DNA from: Rapana venosa
Taxonomy: Eukaryota; Mollusca; Gastropoda; Neogastropoda; Muricidae
NCBI GenBank assembly: GCA_028751875.1
Contig: CM054134.1
Span: 67,853,839-67,917,838 of the forward strand
Direction of reading: 5' to 3'
Length of the DNA stretch: 64,000 nucleotides
Position 1 is the first letter of the stretch; each line of letters begins with the position of its first letter. A program made the position numbers and the translations under genes. Below are positions 46,535 through 57,140 of this stretch, piece after piece. The notes beneath the pieces were generated by a model. That model saw only the letters and a list, made by a program, of their open reading frames with translations. It had not been told where the DNA came from and ran no database searches.

Positions 46535-47492
46535 GCCACCTGTCAAGTCATCCATGAAGGGAAACTGACGGAAGCCTTCTCCGTACAGACCGGTGTTCGT
46601 CAGGGCTGTCTGTTGTCGCCAACCATCTTCCTGTTGGTGGTTGACTGATAATGCGCAAGCCACAGCAGGCGGAGAACTGGCATACAGTGGACCCTCATGA
46701 AGCAGCTGGAAGACCTGGACTCGCAGATGACATCAGCCTTTCTCTCCCACAGCAACAAGACCACAAGAGAAGCTTTGTCGTGTTGCTGACGAAGCTGAAA
46801 GACTGGCCTCCAAATAAAACATCGGGAAGACGGAGATCATGAGGGTGAACAACAAAACACATGACCCAGTGCGACTGCAGCAAGAAACCATCAAAGAAGT
46901 CAGCAAGTTTATTTACCTGGGCAGTATCGTCAGTAAAGATGGGGGAACAGATGAAGACATAAAGTGCCGAATCAACAAAGCCCGTCACGCCTTCAACACC
47001 CTTCGGCCAATTTGGAGGTCAACAGCCCTCTCATTTCAAAATAAGCTTCGGATCTACAACACCAATGTCAAATCGGTCCTACTTTATGGCTCAGAAACCT
47101 GGCGGGTAACAAAAACCAACACCCACAAACTCCAGTCTTTTACCAACAAATGCCTCAGGTACATCCTCAACATCAGGTGGCCGGAAGTCATATCCAACAA
47201 ACAACTGTGGGACAGGACCAGACAAACCCCAATTGAGTCCATCATTAAACAAAGGAAGTGGGGATGGATCGGCCATACACTCCGCAAGCCTGCGTCAAAT
47301 GTCACCAGACAGGCCCTTGACTGGAATCCACAAGGGAAGCGAAAGTTGGTCGACCAAAGCAGACCTGGCGCAGAAGTGTTGACGAAGAAACGAAGGCAGC
47401 CGGAATGACATGGGCCGAGCTGAAGAGGATCTCCCAAAACCGAGTCCGTTGGAGGGGTGTTGTTGCAGCCCTATGTTCCCCAAGGAACCAAG
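46535..47492 (+). pseudogene. RTE-A reverse transcriptase C-terminal half
   Basis: Starts with ATCQVIHEG continuing exactly from LYED, then TGVRQGCLLSPTIFLLVVD and a stop at 46646. The catalytic region near 46712-46740 is disturbed: LADDIS is readable but the preceding aromatic residue and frame are lost. An open block at 46839-47408 (189 codons) carries [32 protein letters not shown] and [16 protein letters not shown]. Confidence 0.82.
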
Positions 47493-47516
47493 AGGCATAA
47501 GTCAAGTAAGTCAAGT

Positions 47517-47529
47517 CACTGTCATTCTG
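47517..47529 (+). repeat. 13-bp target-site duplication of RTE-A, right
   Basis: CACTGTCATTCTG, identical to 40936-40948; the host sequence then resumes as at 33775. Confidence 0.92.
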
Positions 47530-48369
47530 AGTACCCCCCATCTCAATAACGTCAAACATAAGTCTAGGCCAAATCTCATTGTTTTTTAAATACACGATCT
47601 CCTGAATCATACGCGATCGTTTTCATCACTGTTAGGTAAATCTACAGTTTTATTTGCCACTTTTACAGCTGTGTAAAGTTATTGATGCCTTCAACAAGAA
47701 TTGTCATCCATTTTGAACAAGAACTTCCCAAGCAGTCATGCATAAAAACACAAAATACGAGCTAAAAAACGATCGTTTTGGCCACGGTTTTTGCAGCTGG
47801 ATGTTGCCAAGCAACAGGAGAGTGATCTCCATTAATTTTGGAGTTCTTTCCCTTTAACTGTAGTCAAGGAAGCAGGCTTGTTTACCTCGGTTCGACACCC
47901 CGAAAATTTTCCGGGTTGTAGGCGTATTGGGTGAACATTAAGCCCCAGAAAATTTCCGGGGTAAGGCAGTCTAGTGGTTAAAAATCAGAAAATTATCATG
48001 TCTTATGGAATCTATATTTTCATGTTTTCAAAAGTTATCCATCAATCCAAAAATACACATACAAATCTTCACATGAAAAGTAAGAAATATATGACGTGCT
48101 AATAAGGGTAAACTTGCAGAAATGAAGTTAAACACAACTGAAAAAGGCAAAGACAAAGACTCATAGTTAGAGAGATGATTGTACAGCAGTAGACTGTCAC
48201 ATACAGATAAACAGAAACAGAATCAGAAAAAAAGAAACAGAATCAGAGAGACAGAAAGTATGACAGATTTCTTTTTTATTTTCTAACAACTGCAAGACTG
48301 TTAGAAGACTGTGCAGGAACAGAGAAACAGACAGGGAAACAATGAGACATTTAATGAGACAACATCCCA

Positions 48370-48690
48370 GATTCAAACACCCTAATGTTCGCTGTCGCTT
48401 TTTCTCTGCCTCTGGCCCATCCATCTGGAACAATCTCCCCCTCTCTCTGCACCTGAAGCCTTCACTCAGTAGTATCAAATCCAATCTTAAAACTAATTAT
48501 TTTCCTGTTTGACATTTTTTCCACTCCATGCAAAAAAATTATTTTCTTCTCTTCCATTTCTATGTCTGCATAAAGAAATTTTTTTCCCTGTTCTTGTTTG
48601 CCTGTGCATGTTTAGCAGGCAATGTGGTGTGTGAAAGCTCTGATTTCCTTTATATAAGAATTCAGTGCTATACAAATTTTACTTTTTACC
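48370..48690 (+). mobile_element. diverged CR1-like LINE 3' fragment, second copy
   Basis: Counterpart of 37225-37552 with small indels. Confidence 0.65.
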
Positions 48691-48722
48691 AACAATTACA
48701 TATTTAAACTAATTTAGCTTAC

Positions 48723-48758
48723 CTCCAGAATTCTCTGCTCCAACTGCTCTACCACTCC
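48723..48758 (-). CDS. 36-nt microexon, second copy
   Basis: Identical in its 36 coding bases to 37578-37613, with intact acceptor AG and GTAAGC donor. The acceptor tract differs by one base (TTTTCAG against TTTCAG context). It probably represents the same exon on the other haplotype rather than a second exon of the transcript. Confidence 0.5.
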
Positions 48759-48970
48759 CTGAAAACAAAGACAATAACATGGGATTAAAATCAGTCCCTG
48801 ATATAAAAATTGTCACTTACAGTCAACCTCACTGTTCTAGGCAAGGACTGAAGAAGAAATATACAACACATACAACACTATGACTGCTGTTATTATTGCC
48901 CCAGCCATTATTACTACGCTAATACCACTTCAGCTTCTGTTGTCGCATCTTCTACTTTATCATTACTACT

Positions 48971-48983
48971 ACCACTACAGGTG
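48971..48983 (+). repeat. 13-bp target-site duplication, left
   Basis: ACCACTACAGGTG, repeated at 49887-49899; single copy at the empty site 37826-37838. Confidence 0.9.
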
Positions 48984-49886
48984 AGTAAGACAAGGATGTG
49001 TGATGTCAGCAGTTCTCTTCAATCTGGCCATCGATTGGGTGATGAGGAAGACGACAGAAGACACCCCAAGAGGGATTCGCTGGAGCCTGTTCTCAACACT
49101 AGACGACCTTGACTTTGCGGATGACCTGGCGCTGCTGTCCCACACACACCAACATATCCAGGAGAAGACCAGCAGACTCCAAACATTTGGACAGCAAGTG
49201 GGGCTTCGTATTAGCACCAAGAAAACGGAGACAAGCGTCAATGTGAACACACCACCCTGTGAAAGTGAAATGGAACGACCCGCGCCAACAGACAAGTTCA
49301 CATACTTGGCAGCATCACAAACAAAAAGGGGGCACAAAAAAGACATCCACAAAAGAACTGGGCAGGCAGGAATGTGTTTAGGGAGAATGAACAATATCTG
49401 GAGAATCAACTCAGTACAGCACCAAACAACCAAGCATGACTATACCAGAGCTGTGTGTGTCTACGCTCCTATACGGTTTTGAGTGCTGGAGGATGACGGA
49501 AGTGGATCTTACCAAACTCGACCTTCCACACCATATTGGCGAAGAATTCTCCGGATCTTTAGGCCAAGAAGATCTCCAATGAGACCTATACGGAGATGAG
49601 GCAAGAAGGGGCATGGGAACCATCATCACCAGAAGACGTGGAAGGGGGATTGGGCCACATCCTCCGAAGAGACCCACAGTCAATTGCAAGAACAGCATTG
49701 CACTGGACCCCAGAAGGAAGGAGAAAGAAAAGGAAGACCAAAGCAACGTGGAGAAGAAACTGTAGAAAGTGAGATGAAGGCCATGCAGCACTCTTGGGGA
49801 TCAGTGACTAGGTTGGCCCAGAATAGGCAGGAGTGGAAGCGCTTTGTTGCTGCCCTACACACCGCTGGGTGTAATGGCTAATGATG
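48984..49886 (+). mobile_element. RTE-type LINE, 5'-truncated insertion
   Basis: Corresponds to about 12507-13410 of the element at 10261: RQGCVMSAVLFNLAIDW, LDDLDFADDLALLSHTHQHI near 49095-49150, and the GCNG end with an ATGATG tail. Frames break repeatedly after 49230, where base quality declines. 13-bp duplications flank it. Confidence 0.9.
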
Positions 49887-49899
49887 ACCACTACAGGTG
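49887..49899 (+). repeat. 13-bp target-site duplication, right
   Basis: ACCACTACAGGTG, followed by CCTCTGCTGCTACTG as at 37839. Confidence 0.9.
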
Positions 49900-50269
49900 C
49901 CTCTGCTGCTACTGTTGTTTCTGTTGCTACTGGTGTTTCATTACTTTCTCCATTTCAGGTGGTTATGCGCCAATGCTTGTGTTCCAGCAAAGCTTTTCTG
50001 GGTCCTGTCAGTGATGCTGTCCACCCATTTCTTTTTTATTTTCTTCTTCCATGGTCTTTGAGAGATTGTTATACTTTTTTTTGGACTATGGTTTGGGGGA
50101 TCATCATAATGGTCTACGTTTCTCTGATTATGTACATGTCCTTATTTGTGACATGGTCCAGGAAAGAGATGTCAAGAACTGTCCTGTGGGGATCACACTT
50201 CAACCCCTTGAATCAATCTTTACAGGTCTACTCTTAACAGTCCAGGTTTGTATGCATACAGGAAGTAGG

Positions 50270-50925
50270 GGAAGACCTGATTCACACATACAGGAAAGAT
50301 GAAAAGAACTGATCACACATAAAAGAAAGATAAAAGAAATGATGCACACATACAGGAGAATGGAAAGAACTGGTGCATACATATAGGAATATGGAAAGAA
50401 CTGATGCATACATACAGGAAGATGGGAAGAACTGATACACACTAGAGGAAGATGGAAACAACTGATGCACATATACAGGATGATGAAAAAGAACTGGTGC
50501 ATACATACAGGAAATGGAAAAAAACTGATGCACACAATACAGGAAAATGGAAACAACTGATTTTATGCTCACAGGAAGATGGAAAGAACTGATGCACACA
50601 TACAGGAAGATGGAAAGAAACTGTGCACACATACGGAAGATGGAAAGGACTGATGCACACATACAGGAAAGGAAAGAACTGATGCACACATACAGGAAGA
50701 TGGGAAAGAAAATGTTGCATGCACACAGAAATTGGAAAGGAACTGGTGCATACATACAGGAAAAAGGAAAAAATGTGCATGCACACAGGAAAATGGAAAG
50801 AACGGTTTGCATACATACAGGAAAAAGGAAAAAAAACTGATGCATCACAAAAGGAAAATGGAAAAAAACTGGTGCAAAACTTTCAAAAGATGGGAGAAAC
50901 TGCTGCATGCAAAAGATTCTTTTTA
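50270..50925 (+). repeat. 31-bp minisatellite, second copy
   Basis: The same unit as 38235-38671, about 20 units, increasingly irregular to the right. Part of the irregularity is probably sequencing error. Confidence 0.88.
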
Positions 50926-51164
50926 AACCCAGACTTTTTCCATTTTTGGCCTTTGGTAACAACCCTTTTTTCAGTTTTGAAACCCCTCTGTTTCTGATCC
51001 CCACCCACAAGGAGAGAAAAAGAAAATCTTATTAGCTTGTTGTCTACACTTCCTGTTCATTGGGTGTAACGGGTTTGAAAGCTGATTTTTTTTTTATTTA
51101 ACCTTTAAATTTTTGCCCATTTTTAAAGCCCCTTTTTATTTCTTTTAAAATTTCATCCCAAATT

Positions 51165-51565
51165 TTTTTTTAAGTCACACAGATTTTCCCCTGTAAAATT
51201 TGGGGGCGGGCTCCCCCGGGGGGAGGAGCGCGTCGCCAAAAAGGGCCGCCCCCCTTTTTTTTTTTTTTTTTTCCGGTCAGAAAACCTTTTATTTGTTTCC
51301 CTATCGAGGGGCTTTTTTTCTACAAAATTTTACCCGGGGGAAAAACTCTTTTGTTTCCGTGGGTTCTTTTACATGGCTAAAAAATTATTGTAACACACGG
51401 GACCTTTTTTTAAAAATCGCCACCCAAAAAGACTAGCGTATGGTCTAAATGGACGGGGGAAAATTTCGGGCCCAAACGGGGTAAAAACCACCACACACTT
51501 CCGACCCAGACGTTTCGTTTTCTAGACAGGCGCGTTACCCCCGACCCCCAAACCCACTAAATTAC
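51165..51565 (-). mobile_element. SINE family 1, error-laden copy
   Basis: Matches 31708-32060 in order: TGTAAAATTTGGGGGCGGGCT, a T run, GTTTCCCTATCGAGGGGC, TTCCGTGGGTTCTTTTACAT, CACGGGACC, AAATTTCGGGCCCAAACGGG and CAGGCGCGTTACC. Confidence 0.75.
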
Positions 51566-51869
51566 GAGATATCAAAAAACAACCTCCCATCCCTTTCCCC
51601 TTTCCGGGGAGCTTATTTTTTTCTTTTTTAAAATCTTTAAAAAAAGACTAAATGGGTAACAATAAAGTCCTTCGGACCTCTCCTTCCCAAAGAGACTTTT
51701 TCATTTTTTAAAATTTTTTAAAAATTACCAGCTGAAAAAATATCAAAAATGAATTTCCCCCTTTTACACCTCTCCTGTCCCAGAGGTTTTTAAAAAAAAT
51801 TTTTAAATATAATATTTTTTAAATAATATATATAAATAAAATTTATATAAAATTATTTATAATATAATA

Positions 51870-52031
51870 AAAAATCAGAAAAAATTTATCAACAATGAAT
51901 TTATTTGTCCCTCTCCGCCCATCTGCCGGTGGCTGAAAACTTCTTCTTTTTGTACTGACCCATCTTCTGTATGGCCGCTGGTTTTCCCATTGACAAGCCC
52001 TCTCATGTCGGTCCCCACGGGTTCCTGTCCC
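51870..52031 (-). CDS. exon-like segment, doubtful
   Basis: The minus strand shows TTTTTGGGACAG, an acceptor-like end, followed by an open frame reading EPVGTDMRGLVNGKTSGHTE and then DGSVQKEEVFSHRQMGGEGQ. The composition is more balanced and less homopolymeric than its surroundings. No clear donor is visible and no family is recognised. An overlapping frame is also open. Confidence 0.22.
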
Positions 52032-52284
52032 AAAAACCAAAGCAGATTATTAAAATTTCAACAGCTTAACCCTAAGTCACAGGTTCAGACATGCTAAAAT
52101 GGAAAAACTTAAAATTTTTTCTGACAAAAAAAAAATAGAAAAGAATACTTTCCCTTTTTAAGGATTTACAATTCAAAATTTTGGAAAAAAATAATTACAG
52201 ATACAACTGGTACACTTTAGCATCCAAATATTGCTGTTATAATAAAGGGATGTCATTGGACTTTTATCTCACAAGAAATTTAAA

Positions 52285-53830
52285 AAAATTAATAATAAAA
52301 TAAATTTCCATTATATAGCCCATTTCTAAAACCCTTTGACTAAAACCGTTTTCTTTACCATGCGAATTTATAACTGCACACACAGCACATAATAACAACA
52401 ACAAAACAATGAAAAAGGGCATTTTTAAAAAAGCGCAAATAAATTTAAAAGAGATACCAAACAAAAGAAAACCCTATCGAAACTGTAAGGCACACACTTG
52501 GTCCGGGCACCCACTAGCAGGGAAATTTAAAACAGTACACTCAAAAAAAGGGCACAAAGGCCAAAAATAACTAACAAAAAACAAAAAAAACAACCAGGCG
52601 CACATGAAGTACCCTACAGTGTGACAAACGGCGACCATCAAGACAAGCAAAATATTTTAAAACTAGCTAAAAAAATAAATTAAAGAGATTGTCTTCAAGG
52701 GAAGATTTAAAAACGGGAAAAGGGGAGCTTGCCCTGAGGGCTTTTTGGGGCAGAGAGTTCCAGTCGTGGGGCCCCAGAAAACACCAAAAGTTTCTCCACC
52801 TGCGGTTTTAAAGGGTTGTAATGGGTACAACAAGTATTATCATTCGAAGACCGCGGGGTTTCTAGTTGGGTGGGGGTTTTTAAAAGGCACCCACAAGAGG
52901 AGCAAACCCGGCCTTCGGGAGTGGGTTTTGCCAAGACCGAAACTTGTACGGAAAAAGCTTTTGCCCTTACAGGAAACCCAATAAAGCCCCCTTAAGTGGG
53001 AGTCACAGGTCCCTTTTCCCTTTTTTCCAAAAGGATAAAGCCCGGGCAGAAAGGAGTTTTTAAATTTCCCGCTGCGGCGGTAAAGGGTTCATCACTTATC
53101 CCGAAAAACGGGAATTTTTGCAATAGGCCCCCCCGGGGACAAGAACAGTTGCGGGAAACAAAGCTTGACCCCTGCATCTAAAGGGCAAGATTTCTTAATG
53201 TGTGAAATTACGGCCAGTCTAAAAAGCTTTGCTCTCAGACGACTAATTGGTCTTTAAAGGAGAGAGTAGGATCTACCCTGAACACCCAAAACCCCCACAG
53301 AACTCTGAAAAGCTATGCAAAGCCCCCCAAACCACAGAACTCCCGACCCCCCATAAGACTAGAGGGTAAACCCAAACTCCCAAAAACTTCTGTCTTGTTT
53401 TTTTTAAAATTTGAGTTTGTTGGTCCATCCATGAAGGACCTGGGGCAATCTCCCATTTGGCTTTTGTGGCATCTAAAAAAATTTTGAGGGTTGCTTTTGC
53501 CAAAAATTTCTGAAATCATTTTGCAATTTTTATAAAAACGGGCAATCTTTAAATTTTTCATCACTTTAGACAGAGGTGAAATAATGTGAACAATAGGGGA
53601 CCCAAACAGAACCGGGAGGTACCCCAAATAGGGGGGGGGCAGGTTTTTCCCTAATCCCTCTATCAGCACCCAGCGACCTATATGCCCTTAAGAGGTAAAC
53701 CATCCCAAAGGAAACACCTCTTTTTCCCAAAAGAGAAAACTAGCCCTTTTACAAAATAGAGTGGTCAGGCGGGGTTAACCCCGCAAGGGGGGGCCCAAAA
53801 CAACCCCATGACCCACCCTGTTTTTCGTCT
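52285..53830 (-). mobile_element. CR1/L2-like LINE, second copy, error-laden
   Basis: Tracks 34620-36120 block by block (CAGCACATAATAACA, GTCCGGGCACCCACTAGCAGGG, GTGACAAACGGCGACC, GCAGAGAGTTCCAG). The flanks differ from those of the first copy, so it is an independent insertion. Frames are destroyed by indels. Confidence 0.8.
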
Positions 53831-55554
53831 TTCTGCGTTTTTTGCTTTTAAAAATTAAAAAAAATTTTTTAAAACACTTTCTGTTAAAAAAATTAGGATC
53901 GAAAACTCCTTTGTTTTCCCATTTTTAAATATGTTTAATCCCTTTAAAAACTTAAGTGAAAAATTTTCCCAAAATTTATACTTTAAAAAAAAAACAGACA
54001 AATGAAATGTTGATATTTTGCCCAAAGAACACGAAAAATGTCTTTACTAAACCAAAGGTTTAGCACAGGGGGTTTCACCTTGTAGGCAACCGGAAAACCC
54101 AAAAAAAGGGCCCGCCTTTAAACCACCAAATCCTCCTTTTCTAACCCTGCCCCAAAACAAATAGGAAAAATCCAAACATGTACAGGGTTTTGGACACAAA
54201 AACCCCCAAAACCAAAACAAAAAACCAAAACATTTAAAACTTATTTTAGTCTGTCCCAAAATGTTTTTTTTCCCCCAAAAGTTTTTTCCCAAACAATTTT
54301 ACTAAAAACTTCCTATCAGAATTTCAGTTACAGTTATCATGGAAAAATTTCACAAAAAACCTTTTTCAGAAAGGCAATGCCCAAATTACAGAATCATTGA
54401 AATTTAGAACCAAAATTTTTCTGCCCATATTTTTGGGAATTTTTAAAGTTTACATTCTCTGAAACAAACATAAAAGTTTATTTTTAGTTTATGTTATACT
54501 GCACTGGGAATTCTGTTTTTTCTAAAAACCCCGTTTCCCTTTCTTTCCAATATATATTTGACCGGGCTTTTTAAATTTCATAGTTTTTGTCTGCACCCAC
54601 ACCATGTTTGTAAAAACTTTTTTGTTTAAACTATTGATTTTTTTATCTTTGGATTGCTGACTGTTAAGATTAGGTTAAATTGAAAGGTTTTTGTTTTGCC
54701 TTTGCAAGATGTAGCACTTTAAAAATTTCCATTTATTATTTTTAAATTTTTTTTTTATATGAAAAATTTCCTGCTCATATGGGCCAGATCCCCTGCAAAA
54801 AACCTAAAAAAAACCCATCTATTTTAATTTTTTATTGAACCCCAAAAAAAACAAAACAAACATAAAAACACAACCGAAAAGAAAATGTAAACAATTCACA
54901 CACACTAATTTTTCACTCATACTAAAAAAACCCCCACACACACCCCACAAACACATTTCCTACTTTAAAAACACCCAAAACAAAAACAAATACACATCCC
55001 ACCATGATACAAAAAATATTTTTTGCTTAAAAGTGAAAAAACCCCAAACCCTACACACCTAAAAAAAATTACCATCGGTTTGCAAGCACAAAGATAAGGC
55101 ACAATGGGAATTTTTAAATCAATTTTTTTTAAAAAATTTTTGGGGAATCATACATAGTTGAAGAAAAAAAAAATTTTGGGAAAGGGCAGGGGGGTTGAGG
55201 GGGGGAGACTTTTAAATAAATTTCTTATTTCAAAAAAAAAACGTGCTAATTAAAAAATTTTTATGTCATACATTCAAAAGTTGAAAAAAAGTTGCTTTGG
55301 ATATTTGGCAAAAAAAGTGAAAGGCAAAAACTAACCCAAATTCTGTTTAAAGCTTTCAGCTTTCCGGGTCTTTTCCCAAGGATGCTTCCAAACTTTTTAA
55401 AATTCATGCTGCAAAAAAAGTAGCCCCCCCAAAAAATTCTTTAAGGGCCCTCTGTGAAAACATTAATTAATAATTTAGATTGAAAAAATGTTTAAAACAG
55501 ATTTTTTTAAAGATTTTACAAATAAAAATTCAACCCTTTTGTAGGCCAGAGTGC

Positions 55555-55985
55555 TGGGGGAAATGACTGAAGGGGACCTCGAAAAAAACAAACCACTTTC
55601 CAAACGAAGAATCTCAGAAAAATTTTTGGCGCATCTTCGGCCCTTTGGGGCCCCACCTCAACCAAAAACCCTTTCTGCCCTTTAAAAACCCAAAAACCCA
55701 GGAAAAACATAAACATCCCAAAAGGCAGGGGGAAATTAAAGGGCAAAACGCCATCGGGAAGGGGGGAAAAAACGCCCGAACAGCCCCCCATGGACCCCCA
55801 AAGGGGGGAAAATGCAAAGGGAGGACGACCCAAGACACTTGGCGTGGGAACGCAAACAAAGCGAAGACCTTCCAAAAACCCGGGGGAACCCCTTCAAAAG
55901 GGCTCCCCCAGGACTCCGGGGAGTGGGGGAAACTTTTTGTTGCGGGCCCTATTTTCCAAAAAAGGGAAACAAAGGCTTGATGATG
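55555..55985 (+). pseudogene. RTE-like LINE C-terminal relic
   Basis: Plus-strand frames give GKCKGRTTQDTWR near 55805-55845 and, in another frame, GRPKTLGVGTQTK. They resemble the GKRKxGRPxxTWRR region of RTE-type LINE C-termini, followed by a GLRGVGETFCCG-type end. Weak because of sequence errors. Confidence 0.4.
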
Positions 55986-56384
55986 TGTTTAAAAATACAT
56001 TCAAATTTTTTTTTGGGAGTCACTAAATCACAGTTTTTCACACAGGGGAAATTTTGGAAAAGGTTTTCCCCCACAAGAATTTTCCCGAGCTATTTCAAAT
56101 TAAAAAAACCCCAAAAATTTTTTAAAAATTCAAAAACAAAAAAAACTTTTATTTTTTTTTGTCACAATTTTTTGGGAAATTTCGCCCCCGGGGCAAAACC
56201 TTTTTCATACGGATGTAAAAATTACACTTTCAACGGGACATCCAACATGGATCTTTTCGGGCCCAAAGGACAAAAATTTTAACATTTTAAAATCAAAATT
56301 TAAAAAAGGAGTTTTGTGAATTCAAAAAAACCGAGGGCCCCCTGTTTTTTGTATTTTTTTTTTTGGGTATTTTTAAATTTTAAA

Positions 56385-56640
56385 TATCGGGATAATGGAA
56401 TAAGCATTTGGGTGGGCTTTTTTTACACCCAAAGCCCGGGTTGGGGTTCAGTTTGTGTGCAAAACACATCCAAAACTTTTGCGCCTGTTAAATCCTTTTT
56501 CCACTTTTTCCCAAAGAGAGGCCCTTTGTTTCCGGGGGGAACAAAATGACAAAAATTTACAAATGCAAAACACGGGGACTGGATGAAAAAAGCACATAAG
56601 TTTTTTTCCATTACCCAAAAATTTATAAAAGTTTTTTTTT
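56385..56640 (-). mobile_element. SINE family 2, error-laden copy
   Basis: GATAATGGAATAAGCA, then GTTAAATCC, a GAGGCCCTTTGTTTCCGGGG block and ACAAAATGACAAAAATTTAC. The right part repeats the 3' unit in the opposite sense (ACGGGGACTGGATG), so two partial copies may be joined. Confidence 0.5.
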
Positions 56641-56704
56641 TTTAACTAAAAAAAAAACTAAAAAAAAAAAAACCCTTCAGACAGTTTTGAAAATTTTAAG
56701 ACAT

Positions 56705-57140
56705 TTAAAACCAACTGGGCCGATTTGTCAGACAGTGTGCAGTACTAAAAAAACAGTTGCTGCCCGGGGTTGTTTTTGTAAAACCAGCTTTTGCAGTACA
56801 AAAGGGAACATTTACCGACGGGGCCGATTTGTCAAAACCACCCGTGCAGTACTAAAGACAGTTCCCGCCGGGGCCGATTTGCAGACATGTGCATTAAAAG
56901 GGACATTTTACCGACTGGGCCCAATTTTTTAAAGCCAGTGTGCAGTACAAAAACAGTTGCCGACGGGGGCCTTTTTGTCAGACAGTGTGCAGAACAAAAG
57001 CATTTACCGACGGGGCCCGATTTGTCAACATTTTTCAGTACAAAAGGGAACATTTTCCCGGCTGGCCGTTTTGTCGGGACAGTGGGGGCAGTACTAAAGA
57101 TTTCCCCGACTGGCCGATTTGTCAGACATTTTTCAGAAAC
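56705..57140 (+). repeat. tandem array of a ~57-bp unit
   Basis: About eight units of GGGCCGATTTGTCAGACAGT, GTGCAGTAC and AAAGGGAACATTTACCGAC, with indels. Open frames across it are repeat artefacts. Confidence 0.8.

Larger units (their letters stand above)
40949..47516 (+). mobile_element. RTE-A: RTE-type LINE, itself split by RTE-B
   Basis: Starts CTGTCCCGATGGTGTATCAC, has a leader with GGTTGGGGGTTGTGCATTGGG, an endonuclease, an RT and a C-terminus, and ends in an (AAGTC/AAGT)n tail at 47496-47516. Removing RTE-B and one 13-bp repeat leaves about 3.28 kb. Three or more frameshifts are present. Confidence 0.88.
40692..47977 (+). mobile_element. TTAA-flanked DNA element split by nested RTE LINEs
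   Basis: Left end: TTAA (40688-40691) then CCTCTTAACTGCC. Right end: GGCAGTCTAGTGG then TTAA (47978-47981). Without the RTE nest the element would be about 700 bp, like 33519-34227. Confidence 0.65.
39741..50925 (+). repeat. second copy of the large duplication
   Basis: Same order as 32643-38671: inverted CR1-like 3' end, TTAA element, unique sequence, diverged CR1-like scrap, microexon, 31-bp minisatellite. Insertions at 40949-47516 and 48984-49886 expand it. Sequence quality falls after about 49230. Confidence 0.88.

Noticed and set aside
55812..56282. 156-codon frame in the noisy region
   Set aside because: Composition follows inflated homopolymers; only a LINE C-terminal scrap is recognisable in part of it.
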